NCBI RefSeq assembly: GCF_025506275.1
Contig: NZ_QYCP01000001.1
Span: 62,001-126,000, forward strand
Direction of reading: 5' to 3'
DNA length: 64,000 bases
DNA from: Brevibacterium permense
Lineage (GTDB): Bacteria; Actinomycetota; Actinomycetes; Actinomycetales; Brevibacteriaceae
The translations under genes were made by a program, and so were the position numbers. Positions 34,383 to 43,163 of this stretch are shown here, in pieces. The notes under the pieces are model-generated. The model was given only the letters and a program-made list of their open reading frames with translations, was not told the DNA's origin and did not search any database. Numbering within the stretch: position 1 is the stretch's first letter; each line of letters opens with the position of its first letter.

Positions 34383-35132
34383 GTGTCGGGGCCGAGCGAT
34401 ACCGTCCCAGACATGGATCCCCGCATCGATCTGCCGCTGCGATCAGTGGCCAAGCATTCCCTGGCCCCTCCGGAGCTGAGCCCGTGGCTGCGTGATCTGC
34501 CGGCCGTTCGCGACGTTCTGTCCGGCTTCGAGTTCGATCGGACGACCGTCTTCGTCGGCGAGAACGGCTCAGGCAAGTCGACCATCATCGAGGCCATCGC
34601 CACGGCCCTCGAGCTCCCGCACGGCGGCGGCTCCGATTGGGAGGTGCGCGATCACGTCGAGGCCCCTCCCGAGCTGAGTGAACACCTGCAGATCGTGCGC
34701 GGAGCGACGACGAATCGCAGCGGGTTCTTCCTCCGTGCTGAAACGATGCACGAGAACATGGCCTATCTCATGAGCGTCGATTCAATGCGCGGCTATCACT
34801 ATGCTCAGCGCTCGCACGGCGAGATGTTCGTCGACATGCTCACGAGCCGTTTCATGGAGCTGGGACTGTGGATCCTCGACGAGCCGGAGAGCGCCCTGTC
34901 TTTCACAGCCTCGCTGACTCTTCTTCAGCTCGTCCGCGAACGCCAGCGGAAGGGCCTGCAGACCGTCATGGCCACCCACTCCCCCATCCTCGCCAGAGCC
35001 GACAGTGCGAAGATCATCGAGGTCGGCGACTGGGGCTTGCGAGAATCCCAATGGGAGGACCTCGAAATGGTCGATCACTGGCGCCGCTTCCTCCACGACC
35101 CGCAACGGTACCTGCGCTACCTCGAAGGCTGA
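34383..35132 (+). CDS. AAA-family ATPase, stand-alone (ABC-like head)
   Basis: A 249-residue ATPase with an SMC/ABC-like head and no coiled coil. Walker A is FVGENGSGKSTIIEAIATAL near residue 57, Walker B with catalytic Glu is WILDEPESALSF, and the switch His is in VMATHSPILARA. The signature motif is weak (QRSHGEMF). Such small ATPases occur singly in many genomes and their job is unknown. The GTG at 34383 has GGAGG about 10 bases upstream; the ATG at 34413 is an alternative. It has no obvious partner gene: the next gene is on the opposite strand, 25 bases away. Confidence 0.8.
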   Translation: MSGPSDTVPDMDPRIDLPLRSVAKHSLAPPELSPWLRDLPAVRDVLSGFEFDRTTVFVGENGSGKSTIIEAIATALELPHGGGSDWEVRDHVEAPPELSEHLQIVRGATTNRSGFFLRAETMHENMAYLMSVDSMRGYHYAQRSHGEMFVDMLTSRFMELGLWILDEPESALSFTASLTLLQLVRERQRKGLQTVMATHSPILARADSAKIIEVGDWGLRESQWEDLEMVDHWRRFLHDPQRYLRYLEG

Positions 35133-35157
35133 GCCGCCAGCCGAGCCCCGGCCCGGC

Positions 35158-37335
35158 CTACAGTTGCAGGCTCGGGTGGAGCTGAGTGAGCGTGACCATG
35201 CGTTTGCGGCTGCAGACCACAGTTGTGGCGACCAGACAGATTGCAGTCATCAGCAGCAGGACCACGGCTGCCTGCGCGGCGATGAACATGTCACCACCGG
35301 CAACCAGTGTGCGCAGGCCGCTGACCGCGTGCGTCATCGGCAGGAACGGCGAGATGATCTGGAAGACCTTCGGCGCCGTCTCCACCGGATAGGTTCCGCC
35401 TGCCGATGCGATCTGCAGCATCAGCAGAACCAGGGCAATCAGCCTGCCGACACCGCCCAAGGCCGCGACACACAACTGGTGCACGGAGTGGAAACAGGCC
35501 GCCACGAGCATCGAGAACAGCAGTGTCCACAACCACGATCCGGCCGAGAAGTCCAAGGTGAAGGCGAGGATCGCATAGAGGACCGCGACTTGGGCGATGC
35601 CGAACAGCAGCCCGGGAACGTAGCCGGCCCATGCGATGCGCGACGAGGTGGCCGATGAGAACAGTGCTCGGTATGGGATGGCGTTGAGCACCATGTAGGT
35701 GATCATTCCGCCGATCCACAGAGCCAGGGAGACGAAGAACGCGGACAGTCCTTCGCCATAGGCATCGACGGCGTTGTCCTTGACCTTGTCTGCATCGACG
35801 GGAACCGCCACGACATCCGAACGGTTCTCCCGGTCCTTCTTGTCGTAGGTCGGGATCTGCTCGAGTCCTTTCTCCAGCCCGTCGGCGAGTTCTCCGGAAC
35901 CGTCATCAAGCTTGCCCGCACCCTTGTCGAGTTCGGTCGACCCGTCGACGAGCTGTTCCGAACCGTCCTTGAGATCACCGACTCCGTCTTCGGCCTTCGC
36001 CGTGCCGTCCTTGAGCTGGACGGCCCCGTCATGCAGGTCGCCGGCCCCTTTGGCGAGCTTGCCTGCTCCGGCGTCGAGCTTGACCAGACCGGAATGGAGG
36101 TCATCGGCACCAGTCGCGACCTTCTGCGCTCCGTCGTCGAGCTGACCGATCTTCTTATCGGCCGTGCGGATCTTGTCCATCACTCCGTCGACCGCGTCGG
36201 TCAGCTTGTCCTCGAGGCTCTTGGCTTCATCCTTGGCATCGGAGGCGCGCTTGTGCGCGGAATCGAGGTCCTCGCCGAGGCCGTTGGCATCCTCGGCGAG
36301 TTTCTTGACGTTCGGGTCGTCCGGATAGTCCTCCTTCAGCTGCTTGATCCGGTCGTCCATGTCCCCGCGCACGGTGGTGCGGGCGTCGTCGAAGTCCCCT
36401 TCGGCGCGCTCGAGCTTCGGCCGCGCTCCGTCGACGACGTCGTCGGCCTTGCGTTTGACGTCTTCGGCTTTCTCCGTCGCCTCATCGGCGGTATCGCGCA
36501 GCTCTGAGGTGCCGTCGGCGACCTGCCCGGCACCGTCGGCGAGTTTCTTCGATCCGTTCTTCGCCTCGGTGGTGGATTTCGCCAGGGTATCGGCTCCGTC
36601 GGCGAGGTCGCCGCTGCCCTTCTTCAGCTCGCCCGCACCCTGATCGAGGTCGATGAGCCCGGTCTGCAGCGTTCCGATTCCTTTGTCGAGCTTCGTCGTC
36701 CCGTCCACGAGCTCTCCGGTGCCGTCGTGGAGCTGGCCTGCTCCGTCGTGCAGGTCGGACGCACCGTTTGCAGCTTTCTCCGTCTCCGAATGGATGTCGT
36801 TGAATCCGAGATACACCTGGTTGACGTACTCGGCGGTCGTCGTCTTGCTCAGTCCGCCCTTGATCTCGGAGAGGATGGTCCCGGCCACCTGTCCGACGAT
36901 GAAGTTGTGGGCGTCGTCGGTGCGCAGCTGCAGCCCTGCCTGCTCCGGATCGTCACCTCCGGTCGACACGAGCATCTCGGAGAAGTCCGAGGGGATCTCG
37001 AGGACCGCGAAGTACTTCCCTTCGGCCAGTCCCTCGTCGGCTTCTTTCTGACTGGTCTCCTGCCAGTCGAATCCGCCTTCGCCCTTCGGCGTGATCTCGT
37101 CGACGAGTTCCTGACCGGCGTTGAGCTTCTCTCCGTCCGAGTCGGGCTTCTCCGCGCCGGTATCCTCGTTGACGATTGCCGCCTGCAGCTTGTCGAGGTG
37201 CTCGGTCGGGTTCCAGTTCGAAGCCAGGTACAGCCCGCCGTAGATCGACGGGATGACGATGATGACGATCATCGCCAAGCGCGTGATCGTGTGGCGTTTG
37301 AATCGTGAGAGTTCTAACCAGGGCAGGGAGAACAT
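35158..37335 (-). CDS. YhgE/Pip-domain membrane protein with repeat-rich extracellular region
   Basis: A 725-residue protein of the YhgE/phage-infection-protein family. One helix lies at residues 15-35 (MIVIIVIPSIYGGLYLAS) and about five at the C-terminus. The large extracellular part holds two tracts, about 190-285 and 400-485, of a seven-residue repeat approximating L-x-D-G-A-x-x. A charged helical stretch lies between them. Related proteins act in type VII secretion or ABC-like export and as phage receptors. A GAGGAG site precedes the ATG at 37335. It follows the ABC ATPase gene by 40 bases and probably works with it. Confidence 0.85.
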   Translation of the reverse strand: MFSLPWLELSRFKRHTITRLAMIVIIVIPSIYGGLYLASNWNPTEHLDKLQAAIVNEDTGAEKPDSDGEKLNAGQELVDEITPKGEGGFDWQETSQKEADEGLAEGKYFAVLEIPSDFSEMLVSTGGDDPEQAGLQLRTDDAHNFIVGQVAGTILSEIKGGLSKTTTAEYVNQVYLGFNDIHSETEKAANGASDLHDGAGQLHDGTGELVDGTTKLDKGIGTLQTGLIDLDQGAGELKKGSGDLADGADTLAKSTTEAKNGSKKLADGAGQVADGTSELRDTADEATEKAEDVKRKADDVVDGARPKLERAEGDFDDARTTVRGDMDDRIKQLKEDYPDDPNVKKLAEDANGLGEDLDSAHKRASDAKDEAKSLEDKLTDAVDGVMDKIRTADKKIGQLDDGAQKVATGADDLHSGLVKLDAGAGKLAKGAGDLHDGAVQLKDGTAKAEDGVGDLKDGSEQLVDGSTELDKGAGKLDDGSGELADGLEKGLEQIPTYDKKDRENRSDVVAVPVDADKVKDNAVDAYGEGLSAFFVSLALWIGGMITYMVLNAIPYRALFSSATSSRIAWAGYVPGLLFGIAQVAVLYAILAFTLDFSAGSWLWTLLFSMLVAACFHSVHQLCVAALGGVGRLIALVLLMLQIASAGGTYPVETAPKVFQIISPFLPMTHAVSGLRTLVAGGDMFIAAQAAVVLLLMTAICLVATTVVCSRKRMVTLTQLHPSLQL

Positions 37336-37375
37336 TCGGGAATCTCCTCGGATTCGTATACGTGGGGCAGGTAGT

Positions 37376-38233
37376 TCAGTGTTTGGACCCGCGTTGAGCG
37401 GGAGGGTGGGGCGGCAGTTCGAGTTCGACCAGCGGCGGCTCCGCGCGAAAGCCGAGCGATCTGGTGGCGATGTCGAGTTCACTCGAGTCCTCGCAGGAGA
37501 CGATGACCGTGAGCGGGTTCTCCAGATCCCGTGATCTGCGCAGCTGCTGGTAGATGAGGATCCCGGCCCAAGCACGGGCTCGGTCGGCGGATTCGCGCAG
37601 GTAGTCGATATTGTCGATGACGACGACAGGTGGGCGGCTGAGGCTCGCCAGCCCGAATTCGAGGAAGAATTTCTGCAGCTCACTCAGCTCGGAGACGAAT
37701 ACCTCTCCGTCATCGTCGATGAGGAAGTCCGCGCGCTGGGCGTCCTGCTTCGAGAACGTCCCCGGCGGGAGTTCATCGATGATCTCCGTAGCCGTGGTGA
37801 AGGTGTCCCGGATGAGACCGATGACCTCTCGCAGGGTCGATTTCGACGCCCACGGCTTGTACCAGGGCTGGAGCATGATCTGTCGTTCGGCGACGTGCTG
37901 CGCAACCGTGAAGTCGTCCTCAAGGTCCGTCAGCCCACCGATATGTCCGACAGCAACCTGCCCGCGCACGGTGCGGGCCCGCTTGCGGATATCGATATCG
38001 CCGAGGCGGCCCTCCCCCTCGGAGACCCGCATCCTTCCAGCCAAGGACAGGAGGAGAGAGGTCTTCCCGCTGCCGGCGGGCCCACGGACGACGGCAATGG
38101 CACCGGTCGGCACCTCGAGGTCGATATCGGTGAACACATCGCCCTGTTTGCCGGACAGCGACCAACCGCGCAGCGCGACCGCTGGCGCGTCGATGTCGGT
38201 GTCCTCGGCGAGAGTGTCCCTAGTGCTCTCCAT
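37376..38233 (-). CDS. Degenerate ABC-type ATPase partner of YhgE protein
   Basis: A 285-residue ABC-like ATPase. Walker A is intact (VRGPAGSGKTSLLLSLAG, near residue 50), but the signature reads LSELQ instead of LSGGQ. Walker B is VVVIDNIDYL, with Asn in place of the catalytic Glu, and the usual His switch is replaced in VIVSCEDSSE. It may bind ATP but turn over slowly or act as a regulator. The ATG at 38233 has GGGAG 8 bases upstream; the ATG at 38239 is too close. It is upstream of the YhgE gene in the same transcript. Confidence 0.8.
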   Translation of the reverse strand: MESTRDTLAEDTDIDAPAVALRGWSLSGKQGDVFTDIDLEVPTGAIAVVRGPAGSGKTSLLLSLAGRMRVSEGEGRLGDIDIRKRARTVRGQVAVGHIGGLTDLEDDFTVAQHVAERQIMLQPWYKPWASKSTLREVIGLIRDTFTTATEIIDELPPGTFSKQDAQRADFLIDDDGEVFVSELSELQKFFLEFGLASLSRPPVVVIDNIDYLRESADRARAWAGILIYQQLRRSRDLENPLTVIVSCEDSSELDIATRSLGFRAEPPLVELELPPHPPAQRGSKH

Positions 38234-38610
38234 AGCCATCGCTCCCAATCGTCTGTGCCCTCGTCGATCCGGTCAGTGCCGGAGAATTCTGCACCGCGCA
38301 GGTGACTGCAGACTACGCCACCACCGGCACGTGGGGGTGTGGAGCGGGCGACTCCACGTGAAGTTACTCACTGGTAACACTAGTGAATTCTCTCATGAAA
38401 ATGATGGGAGAGTGACTCGAGAAGACCCAGATGTCACGAATTGCACATCGATTCTCCGGACAGAGGCCATCGGGCGGCCTCTCGGCGGCCTCTCGGTGGG
38501 GGCCGCGGCGCGGACCAGGAGGGCGGGGCTGCAACGCGGCTTCAAGGGTGGGGTCGTACTATCGAAGACGTCGATGTCCCCCGACACACGGCGACGAGAA
38601 TGAGGAGCGA
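38234..38610. other. Divergent promoter region with dyads
   Basis: No gene is seen in these 377 bases. GTTAC-N6-GTAAC (38363-38378) and the overlapping TCACT-N9-AGTGA (38368-38386) are inverted repeats that could bind a TetR- or MarR-type regulator controlling the ABC/YhgE genes to the left, the TDT transporter to the right, or both. No regulator gene adjoins. Confidence 0.5.
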
Positions 38611-39690
38611 ATGAGCACGGCCGATCGTAACCTCACCGGACTGCACAGACGGTGGGGGCTGAGCCCTTCAACGCTGGCACCCGGATGTTTCGCCTCTGTG
38701 ATGGCGACCGGGATCGTGTCGATCGGTGCCGAGCTCAAAGAGCTGCACGCGCTGTCAGTGGGTCTGTTCTGGCTCGCCGTCGCTCTGTATGTGTTCTTCA
38801 CCGTACTCACCGTGGTGCGGATCCTCCGATATCCAGAAGCAGTTCGCGCCGACCTGCATGATCCCTCCCGGGCATTCGGTTTCTTCACCGCTGTGGCAGG
38901 CACGAATGTCCTGGCGACGGGGCTCGTCGGTTTCGGCATGATCCCGCTGGCCCTCGCCTTCTTCGGTCTCGGCGTTCTGCTCTGGCTGGTGCTCGGGTAC
39001 GGGATTCCCTTCACCGCGATCCTCGGATCGAGCACACGGCCGGTATCTGCAGGGGTGAACGGCACGTGGCTTGTGTGGGCGGTGGCCGCTCAGTCAGTGG
39101 CGGTGGTCGCCGCGAGCCTGGGGATCGAGCTTCCGAACACCGCATATGCCGCACCCGGTCTGGTCACATTCCTCGCGCTCGCGGCGGTGATCATGTGGGC
39201 CGTTGGACTGGCGCTCTACGTCGTCTGCGTGATTGCGATCGGCGTGCGCGTGCTTCAACATCGGTTCGGGCCCAAGGACCTCGATGCTCCGTATTGGGTG
39301 ACGATGGGGGCACTGGCAATCACGATCGTTGCGGGTTCGCGGATTCTCGATCTCGGCGACGCTCCCCTGCTCGAGGCGACACGTGTACTGGTCGGCGCTT
39401 CCTCGGCGCTGCTGTGGGCGATCGCCACGTGGCTCATCCCGGCGCTCGTCGCCGCGGGAGTCTGGAGGCATGCCGTCCACCGGGTGCCGATGACATATGC
39501 GGCCGGACTGTGGAGCATGGTGTTCCCTGTCGGCATGTACGCAGCGGCGAGCATCTGCCTGGGCCGGTCGGACCATGTGCCGGCGATCGAATGGATCGGG
39601 CACCACTGGTACTGGATCGCCCTGACCGTCTGGGCGATCGTCTTCGTCTCGATGGTCCTGTCTTTCGTCAGGGCCCTCCGCAGTCGTTGA
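38611..39690 (+). CDS. TDT-family (TehA/SLAC1-type) transporter
   Basis: A 359-residue membrane protein with about ten helices, of the tellurite-resistance/dicarboxylate transporter family. The N-terminal APGCFASVMATGIVSIGAEL and a later MTYAAGLWSMVFPVGMYAAAS are characteristic. Members export or conduct small anions such as malate, sulfite or chloride, so the substrate is open. GAGGAG precedes the ATG at 38611. The preceding 180 bases in frame lack a start signal. Confidence 0.87.
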   Translation: MSTADRNLTGLHRRWGLSPSTLAPGCFASVMATGIVSIGAELKELHALSVGLFWLAVALYVFFTVLTVVRILRYPEAVRADLHDPSRAFGFFTAVAGTNVLATGLVGFGMIPLALAFFGLGVLLWLVLGYGIPFTAILGSSTRPVSAGVNGTWLVWAVAAQSVAVVAASLGIELPNTAYAAPGLVTFLALAAVIMWAVGLALYVVCVIAIGVRVLQHRFGPKDLDAPYWVTMGALAITIVAGSRILDLGDAPLLEATRVLVGASSALLWAIATWLIPALVAAGVWRHAVHRVPMTYAAGLWSMVFPVGMYAAASICLGRSDHVPAIEWIGHHWYWIALTVWAIVFVSMVLSFVRALRSR

Positions 39691-39999
39691 TCGGTCGGTC
39701 CTCCTCGGCGGGGCATATTAGAAAGCCGGCAATCGGCGCCGACGTCGGACCTCCTCGGCGAGGGGATTGCAGTCGCGCATCGGGCACCGCCGAACTCAAT
39801 TCCCACTACACGTCGCACCTCTCCCCGGTACTCGCAATGCGCCCTCCCGGCAGCACAACGCCCCGCCGGCGGCATCTCGCACTCTTGCAATGATGCGAGA
39901 TGACACTGACGGGGCATTATGGCTGCGCAGCTGTGTTACGTGTCAGCAACTAGACGTGATGCTCCGTCCGAGCACAGGCGCCTCGGTCAGACCTCGAAA
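39691..39999. other. Intergenic region with hairpin
   Basis: No gene is seen here. It holds the palindrome CCTCGGCGAGG at 39753-39763 and an 8-bp stem (ATCTCGCA with TGCGAGAT, 39874-39901) with a 12-base loop. The region separates the TDT gene from the convergent DUF805 gene. Confidence 0.5.
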
Positions 40000-40587
40000 T
40001 CAGACGTCGAAGCGCTGACCCTCGGGCTTGGATGGCATGATCATCAGCACGAGCACGATGATCCCGCCGACGCCGGGGATGAGTCCCAGGAACCACATGG
40101 GACCGGGGAAGTTCCCGTCATGGAGCCGACGCCACGAGATGGCGAGCTGCGGCAAGAGGACAGCCAGACCGATGATGCCCATGAGGATTCCGCCGATAGC
40201 GGTCAGAGCAATCGACCCACCGGACGGGCCTGCGGCTGCAGACATACCGTATGGGTCGGCCGCCGCCATCGATGCGGAGGCACCCATCATCCCCAGTCCG
40301 ATGGAGTACAGGATGGCAGGAACTATCATCAGCAGACCAATGAACAGGTAGGCGAACCAGTACTCGCTGCGCGAGGCGCGTCCCTTGAAGTTGACGTAGT
40401 TCTTGAAGAAGCGCTTGACGGCCTGGCCGAAGGAAGCGCCGTAGAGCGGCAGTGAGAGGTCATCGGGGCTGGCGGCACCGCGTCGTGCTCCACCGAAGCC
40501 CTGCCCTCCGTAGCCCTGGCCGGCGGCACCGGGAGCTCCTTGACCGGGTGCGCCGGAGTTGTATGCTGCATTCGCGTCGTAGGACAT
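40000..40587 (-). CDS. DUF805-family membrane protein
   Basis: A 195-residue protein. The first 60 residues are Gly/Ala/Gln-rich and probably disordered (GAPGQGAPGAAGQGYGGQGF). They are followed by the DUF805 core: FGQAVKRFFKNYVNFKGRASRSEYWFAYLF, two helices, then ISWRRLHDGNFPGPMWFLGLIPGVGGI. The domain has about four membrane helices and no known activity. The ATG at 40587 has AAGGT before it; an upstream in-frame ATG at 40599 is possible. Confidence 0.85.
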   Translation of the reverse strand: MSYDANAAYNSGAPGQGAPGAAGQGYGGQGFGGARRGAASPDDLSLPLYGASFGQAVKRFFKNYVNFKGRASRSEYWFAYLFIGLLMIVPAILYSIGLGMMGASASMAAADPYGMSAAAGPSGGSIALTAIGGILMGIIGLAVLLPQLAISWRRLHDGNFPGPMWFLGLIPGVGGIIVLVLMIMPSKPEGQRFDV

Positions 40588-40776
40588 GATGACCTTCATC
40601 TGTAGGTGACGTTTCCGATCGCGCTCCGTCGTTGATGAGCCGAATTTGATCAGCCGATCTTCAGGAAGCGCGAAATCTATTCTGCACCAGGCTTTCCATC
40701 GATCATGTGTCGAACCGGTTTCAGATCTGCAACACAGCGCATGATTCACTCATTTGTCATGGTCCGGACACGGAAA

Positions 40777-40807
40777 CGGCGCCCGAGGAATGATTCCTCG
40801 GACGCCG
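40777..40807. terminator. Hairpin terminator after the MFS gene
   Basis: A 15-bp stem with one mismatch (CGGCGCCCGAGGAAT paired with ATTCCTCGGACGCCG) and a 1-base loop. It lies 23 bases after the MFS stop on the minus strand. Confidence 0.65.
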
Positions 40808-40829
40808 TGATCAGCGATTCGCCGCCGCC

Positions 40830-42143
40830 TCAGGCGTCACCTCCGGTGAGGGCATAAGCCTCGTCGACCGGCGACTCATCGATATGCCCGTCGACGCGAC
40901 GCAGCTTCTTCCAGCCGAGCGAGATGACGACGACCGACAGCAGCACGGCCCCCGCACCGAAGAGGTACGGAGATCCCGCACTGATCGACTCCGACACCGC
41001 ACCGGCGACGATCGGCGCAACGGCACCGCCGATGAAACGCACACCCGAATAGGTCCCCGAGGCGACCGGACGAGGCAGGTCGCTGACCTCCATCGCCGAT
41101 TCCGTGAACACCGTGTTGAGCACACCCAGAAGCATGCCGGCCACGATGATGCAGACGATGATTCCGGCCAGCGACTCGACGAGGAAGGACATCACGCCCA
41201 GCAGCACAGCCAGTGCGACCAGGGTGACGATGAGGCTGCGACGACGCCCGATCCGCTTGGTCAGCACGGGAGCGCCGAACACCGAGGTGATCGCCACGCA
41301 GATGCCCCAACCGAAGAAGACGTAGCCGAGGCCCATGGCGCCGAAGTCATCCATGCCCAGCTTCGCGGCGGCAGCCTCGACAGGGAATGGGCTGTAGGCC
41401 AGCAGGATGAAGAAGCCGAAGTTGTAGAGCAGAGCGGAGACGCCGAGGATGGCCACACCCGGACGGGCGAGCGCACGGAACGTAGCGCTGAGCTTGGTCG
41501 GCTCCGCCGAGGCCCCGTTCGAGCTCGTGCCTCCCGGCAGCAGCACAACGATGGCGATGAAGCCGATGGCCATAAGCACTGCGGTGCCGAAGAACGGTCC
41601 GCGCCAGGAGATCCCGCCGAGGAGACCGCCGAGCAGCGGGCCGGTGGCGATTCCGACGCCGAGAGCCGCCTCGTAGAGGATGATCGCCTTCTCAGCACCA
41701 CCGGACGCAGCACCGACGATCGTCGACAGAGCGGTGGAGATGAACAGCGCGTTGCCCAGACCCCAGCCGGCACGGAAGCCGATGATCTGGTCGACGGAAC
41801 CGGAGAATCCGGCCAGAGCCGCGAACGCGACGATGAGGACGAGACCGATGAGCAGCGTGGTCTTCGCACCGAGGCGGGATGACAGGAAGCTCGTGAAGAA
41901 CATCATTCCGCCGGTGATGAACAGATAGCTGGTGAACAGCAACATCGATTGGGCGGGGGTGGCGTCGAGCTCGGCCGAGATGGCCGGCAGGATCGGATCG
42001 ACCAGACCGATGCCCATGAAGGCGATGACCGCAGCGAACGCGACCGCCCAGACAGCACGTGGCTGGCGAAGGATCGACGCTCCCGCCCCGGAATCGCCGG
42101 GTGTTTCGTCCCCTGTTGTTTCGTTGTCTGCTGACGCTCTCAT
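40830..42143 (-). CDS. MFS multidrug-type exporter
   Basis: A 437-residue major-facilitator protein with 12 expected helices. Helix 1 has FMGIGLVDPILPAISAEL, and GFRAGWGLGNALFISTALSTIVGAA and ALGVGIATGPLLGGLLGGISWRGPF follow, the latter like the antiporter motif C of drug-H+ exporters. It lies directly downstream of a MarR-family regulator on the same strand, with 88 bases between. A ligand-induced efflux role is inferred; the substrate is unknown. Confidence 0.88.
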   Translation of the reverse strand: MRASADNETTGDETPGDSGAGASILRQPRAVWAVAFAAVIAFMGIGLVDPILPAISAELDATPAQSMLLFTSYLFITGGMMFFTSFLSSRLGAKTTLLIGLVLIVAFAALAGFSGSVDQIIGFRAGWGLGNALFISTALSTIVGAASGGAEKAIILYEAALGVGIATGPLLGGLLGGISWRGPFFGTAVLMAIGFIAIVVLLPGGTSSNGASAEPTKLSATFRALARPGVAILGVSALLYNFGFFILLAYSPFPVEAAAAKLGMDDFGAMGLGYVFFGWGICVAITSVFGAPVLTKRIGRRRSLIVTLVALAVLLGVMSFLVESLAGIIVCIIVAGMLLGVLNTVFTESAMEVSDLPRPVASGTYSGVRFIGGAVAPIVAGAVSESISAGSPYLFGAGAVLLSVVVISLGWKKLRRVDGHIDESPVDEAYALTGGDA

Positions 42144-42231
42144 CTGCTGGTCGCGTCCCCTTTCCTATGGTGCGTTCCGCTCCGAAGTCCGCTTCGGAAG
42201 CGTGGTTGAAAAACTGAGATGTGTTCGGCGG

Positions 42232-42720
42232 CTAGACCGCGGCCGAGTCGGAGTCCGATTCGTCGGCGGGCTCGTCGACGCCGTCGACCGGGTGGCGGTC
42301 CTTGAGGAAGTCCGAGACCAGCCCGAGCGCACGATCGACACTCTGGCGCTCCTCGACACTCAGCGACTCGAAGTAGGGCTGCATCTGCTCGATCATGATC
42401 GATCGGTTCTCCGCCAGCCTCGCCCGTCCGGCATCGGTGAGAGAGAACTGCGACGCGCGGCCGTCCGAGGGACTGGATTCGCGCACGACAAGTCCGGCTT
42501 CTTCGAGTTTGGCGAGGAGCTTCGTCGCCGCAGGCTGAGAGCACAGATATCCTTGCGCGAAATGGCCCACCCGTACGGGCTGATACTGCTCGACGACTGC
42601 GAGCGCACGCAGCGCCGCCAGCGAGTTCTCATTGCCGATCACTCGTCGAAACGCTCTGGTCAGGCGCGACGAGACGACAACGAGCCGCGACACGAGTTCG
42701 GCCGAATCCACATCATCCAT
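42232..42720 (-). CDS. MarR-family transcriptional regulator
   Basis: A 162-residue regulator with the MarR winged helix (VGHFAQGYLCSQPAATKLLAKLEEAGLVVRESSPSDGRASQFSLTDAGRARL). The last 20 residues are acidic. The start codon itself lies in a 7-base inverted repeat, ATAACTT with AAGTTAT, which suggests autorepression. It is followed by the MFS exporter gene and probably controls it. Confidence 0.9.
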   Translation of the reverse strand: MDDVDSAELVSRLVVVSSRLTRAFRRVIGNENSLAALRALAVVEQYQPVRVGHFAQGYLCSQPAATKLLAKLEEAGLVVRESSPSDGRASQFSLTDAGRARLAENRSIMIEQMQPYFESLSVEERQSVDRALGLVSDFLKDRHPVDGVDEPADESDSDSAAV

Positions 42721-42744
42721 AACTTATTTATATACCCAAGTTAT
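42719..42744. promoter_or_regulatory. Putative MarR operator
   Basis: ATAACTT and AAGTTAT form a 7-base inverted repeat with a 12-base AT-rich spacer. It overlaps the ATG of the marR gene. The AT content is far above its surroundings. Confidence 0.6.
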
Positions 42745-42927
42745 ACATTTCGGCAAATCACGGTCACCGGGAGCGCCTTCCCGCCGCTCGCGAATGCCGG
42801 CCCGCCCGGACCACGGAGACGCTCCTCCCCATCCGCACGCAGAACCGCCCCGCCCCGCCCGGATGCCACCATGTGACGGACCTCACGGCCGCCTCGGTGA
42901 TGGTCATGCTACTCTGGCCTCACATGT

Positions 42928-43046
42928 TCCGGGGACGGTGAAATTCCGTACCGGCGGTCATAGTCCGCGAGCCGCTCGCATTCGTGCAGACGGTTGATTC
43001 GGTGAAATTCCGAAACCGACAGTCAGAGTCTGGATGGGAGGAGCAT
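42928..43046 (+). promoter_or_regulatory. FMN riboswitch (RFN element)
   Basis: The conserved FMN aptamer blocks appear in order: GGGGACGGTGAAATTCCG, ACCGGCGGT, AGTCCGCGAGC, then TCGGTGAAATTCCGAAACCG and the closing block that contains CAGTCAGAGTCTGGATG and GGGAGGAGC. It precedes ribD. FMN binding should favour the terminator hairpin at 43134-43162. Confidence 0.96.
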
Positions 43047-43133
43047 GGTGGCCTCGGCCGCTGTGTCTGGTGCAATCGACCGCACCGTCGCACGCGAATG
43101 AGACGCCCTGATGGTTGCACCCGCAATATCCTC

Positions 43134-43162
43134 CCTCCCGGCGAAGGCTCGGGAGGTTTTTT
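43134..43162 (+). terminator. Riboswitch-controlled terminator overlapping the ribD ribosome-binding site
   Basis: CCTCCCG (43134-43140) pairs with CGGGAGG (43150-43156), followed by six T. GGGAGG is also the only good ribosome-binding site of ribD, whose ATG is at 43164. The hairpin can therefore block transcription and translation. Confidence 0.85.
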
Positions 43163-43163
43163 C

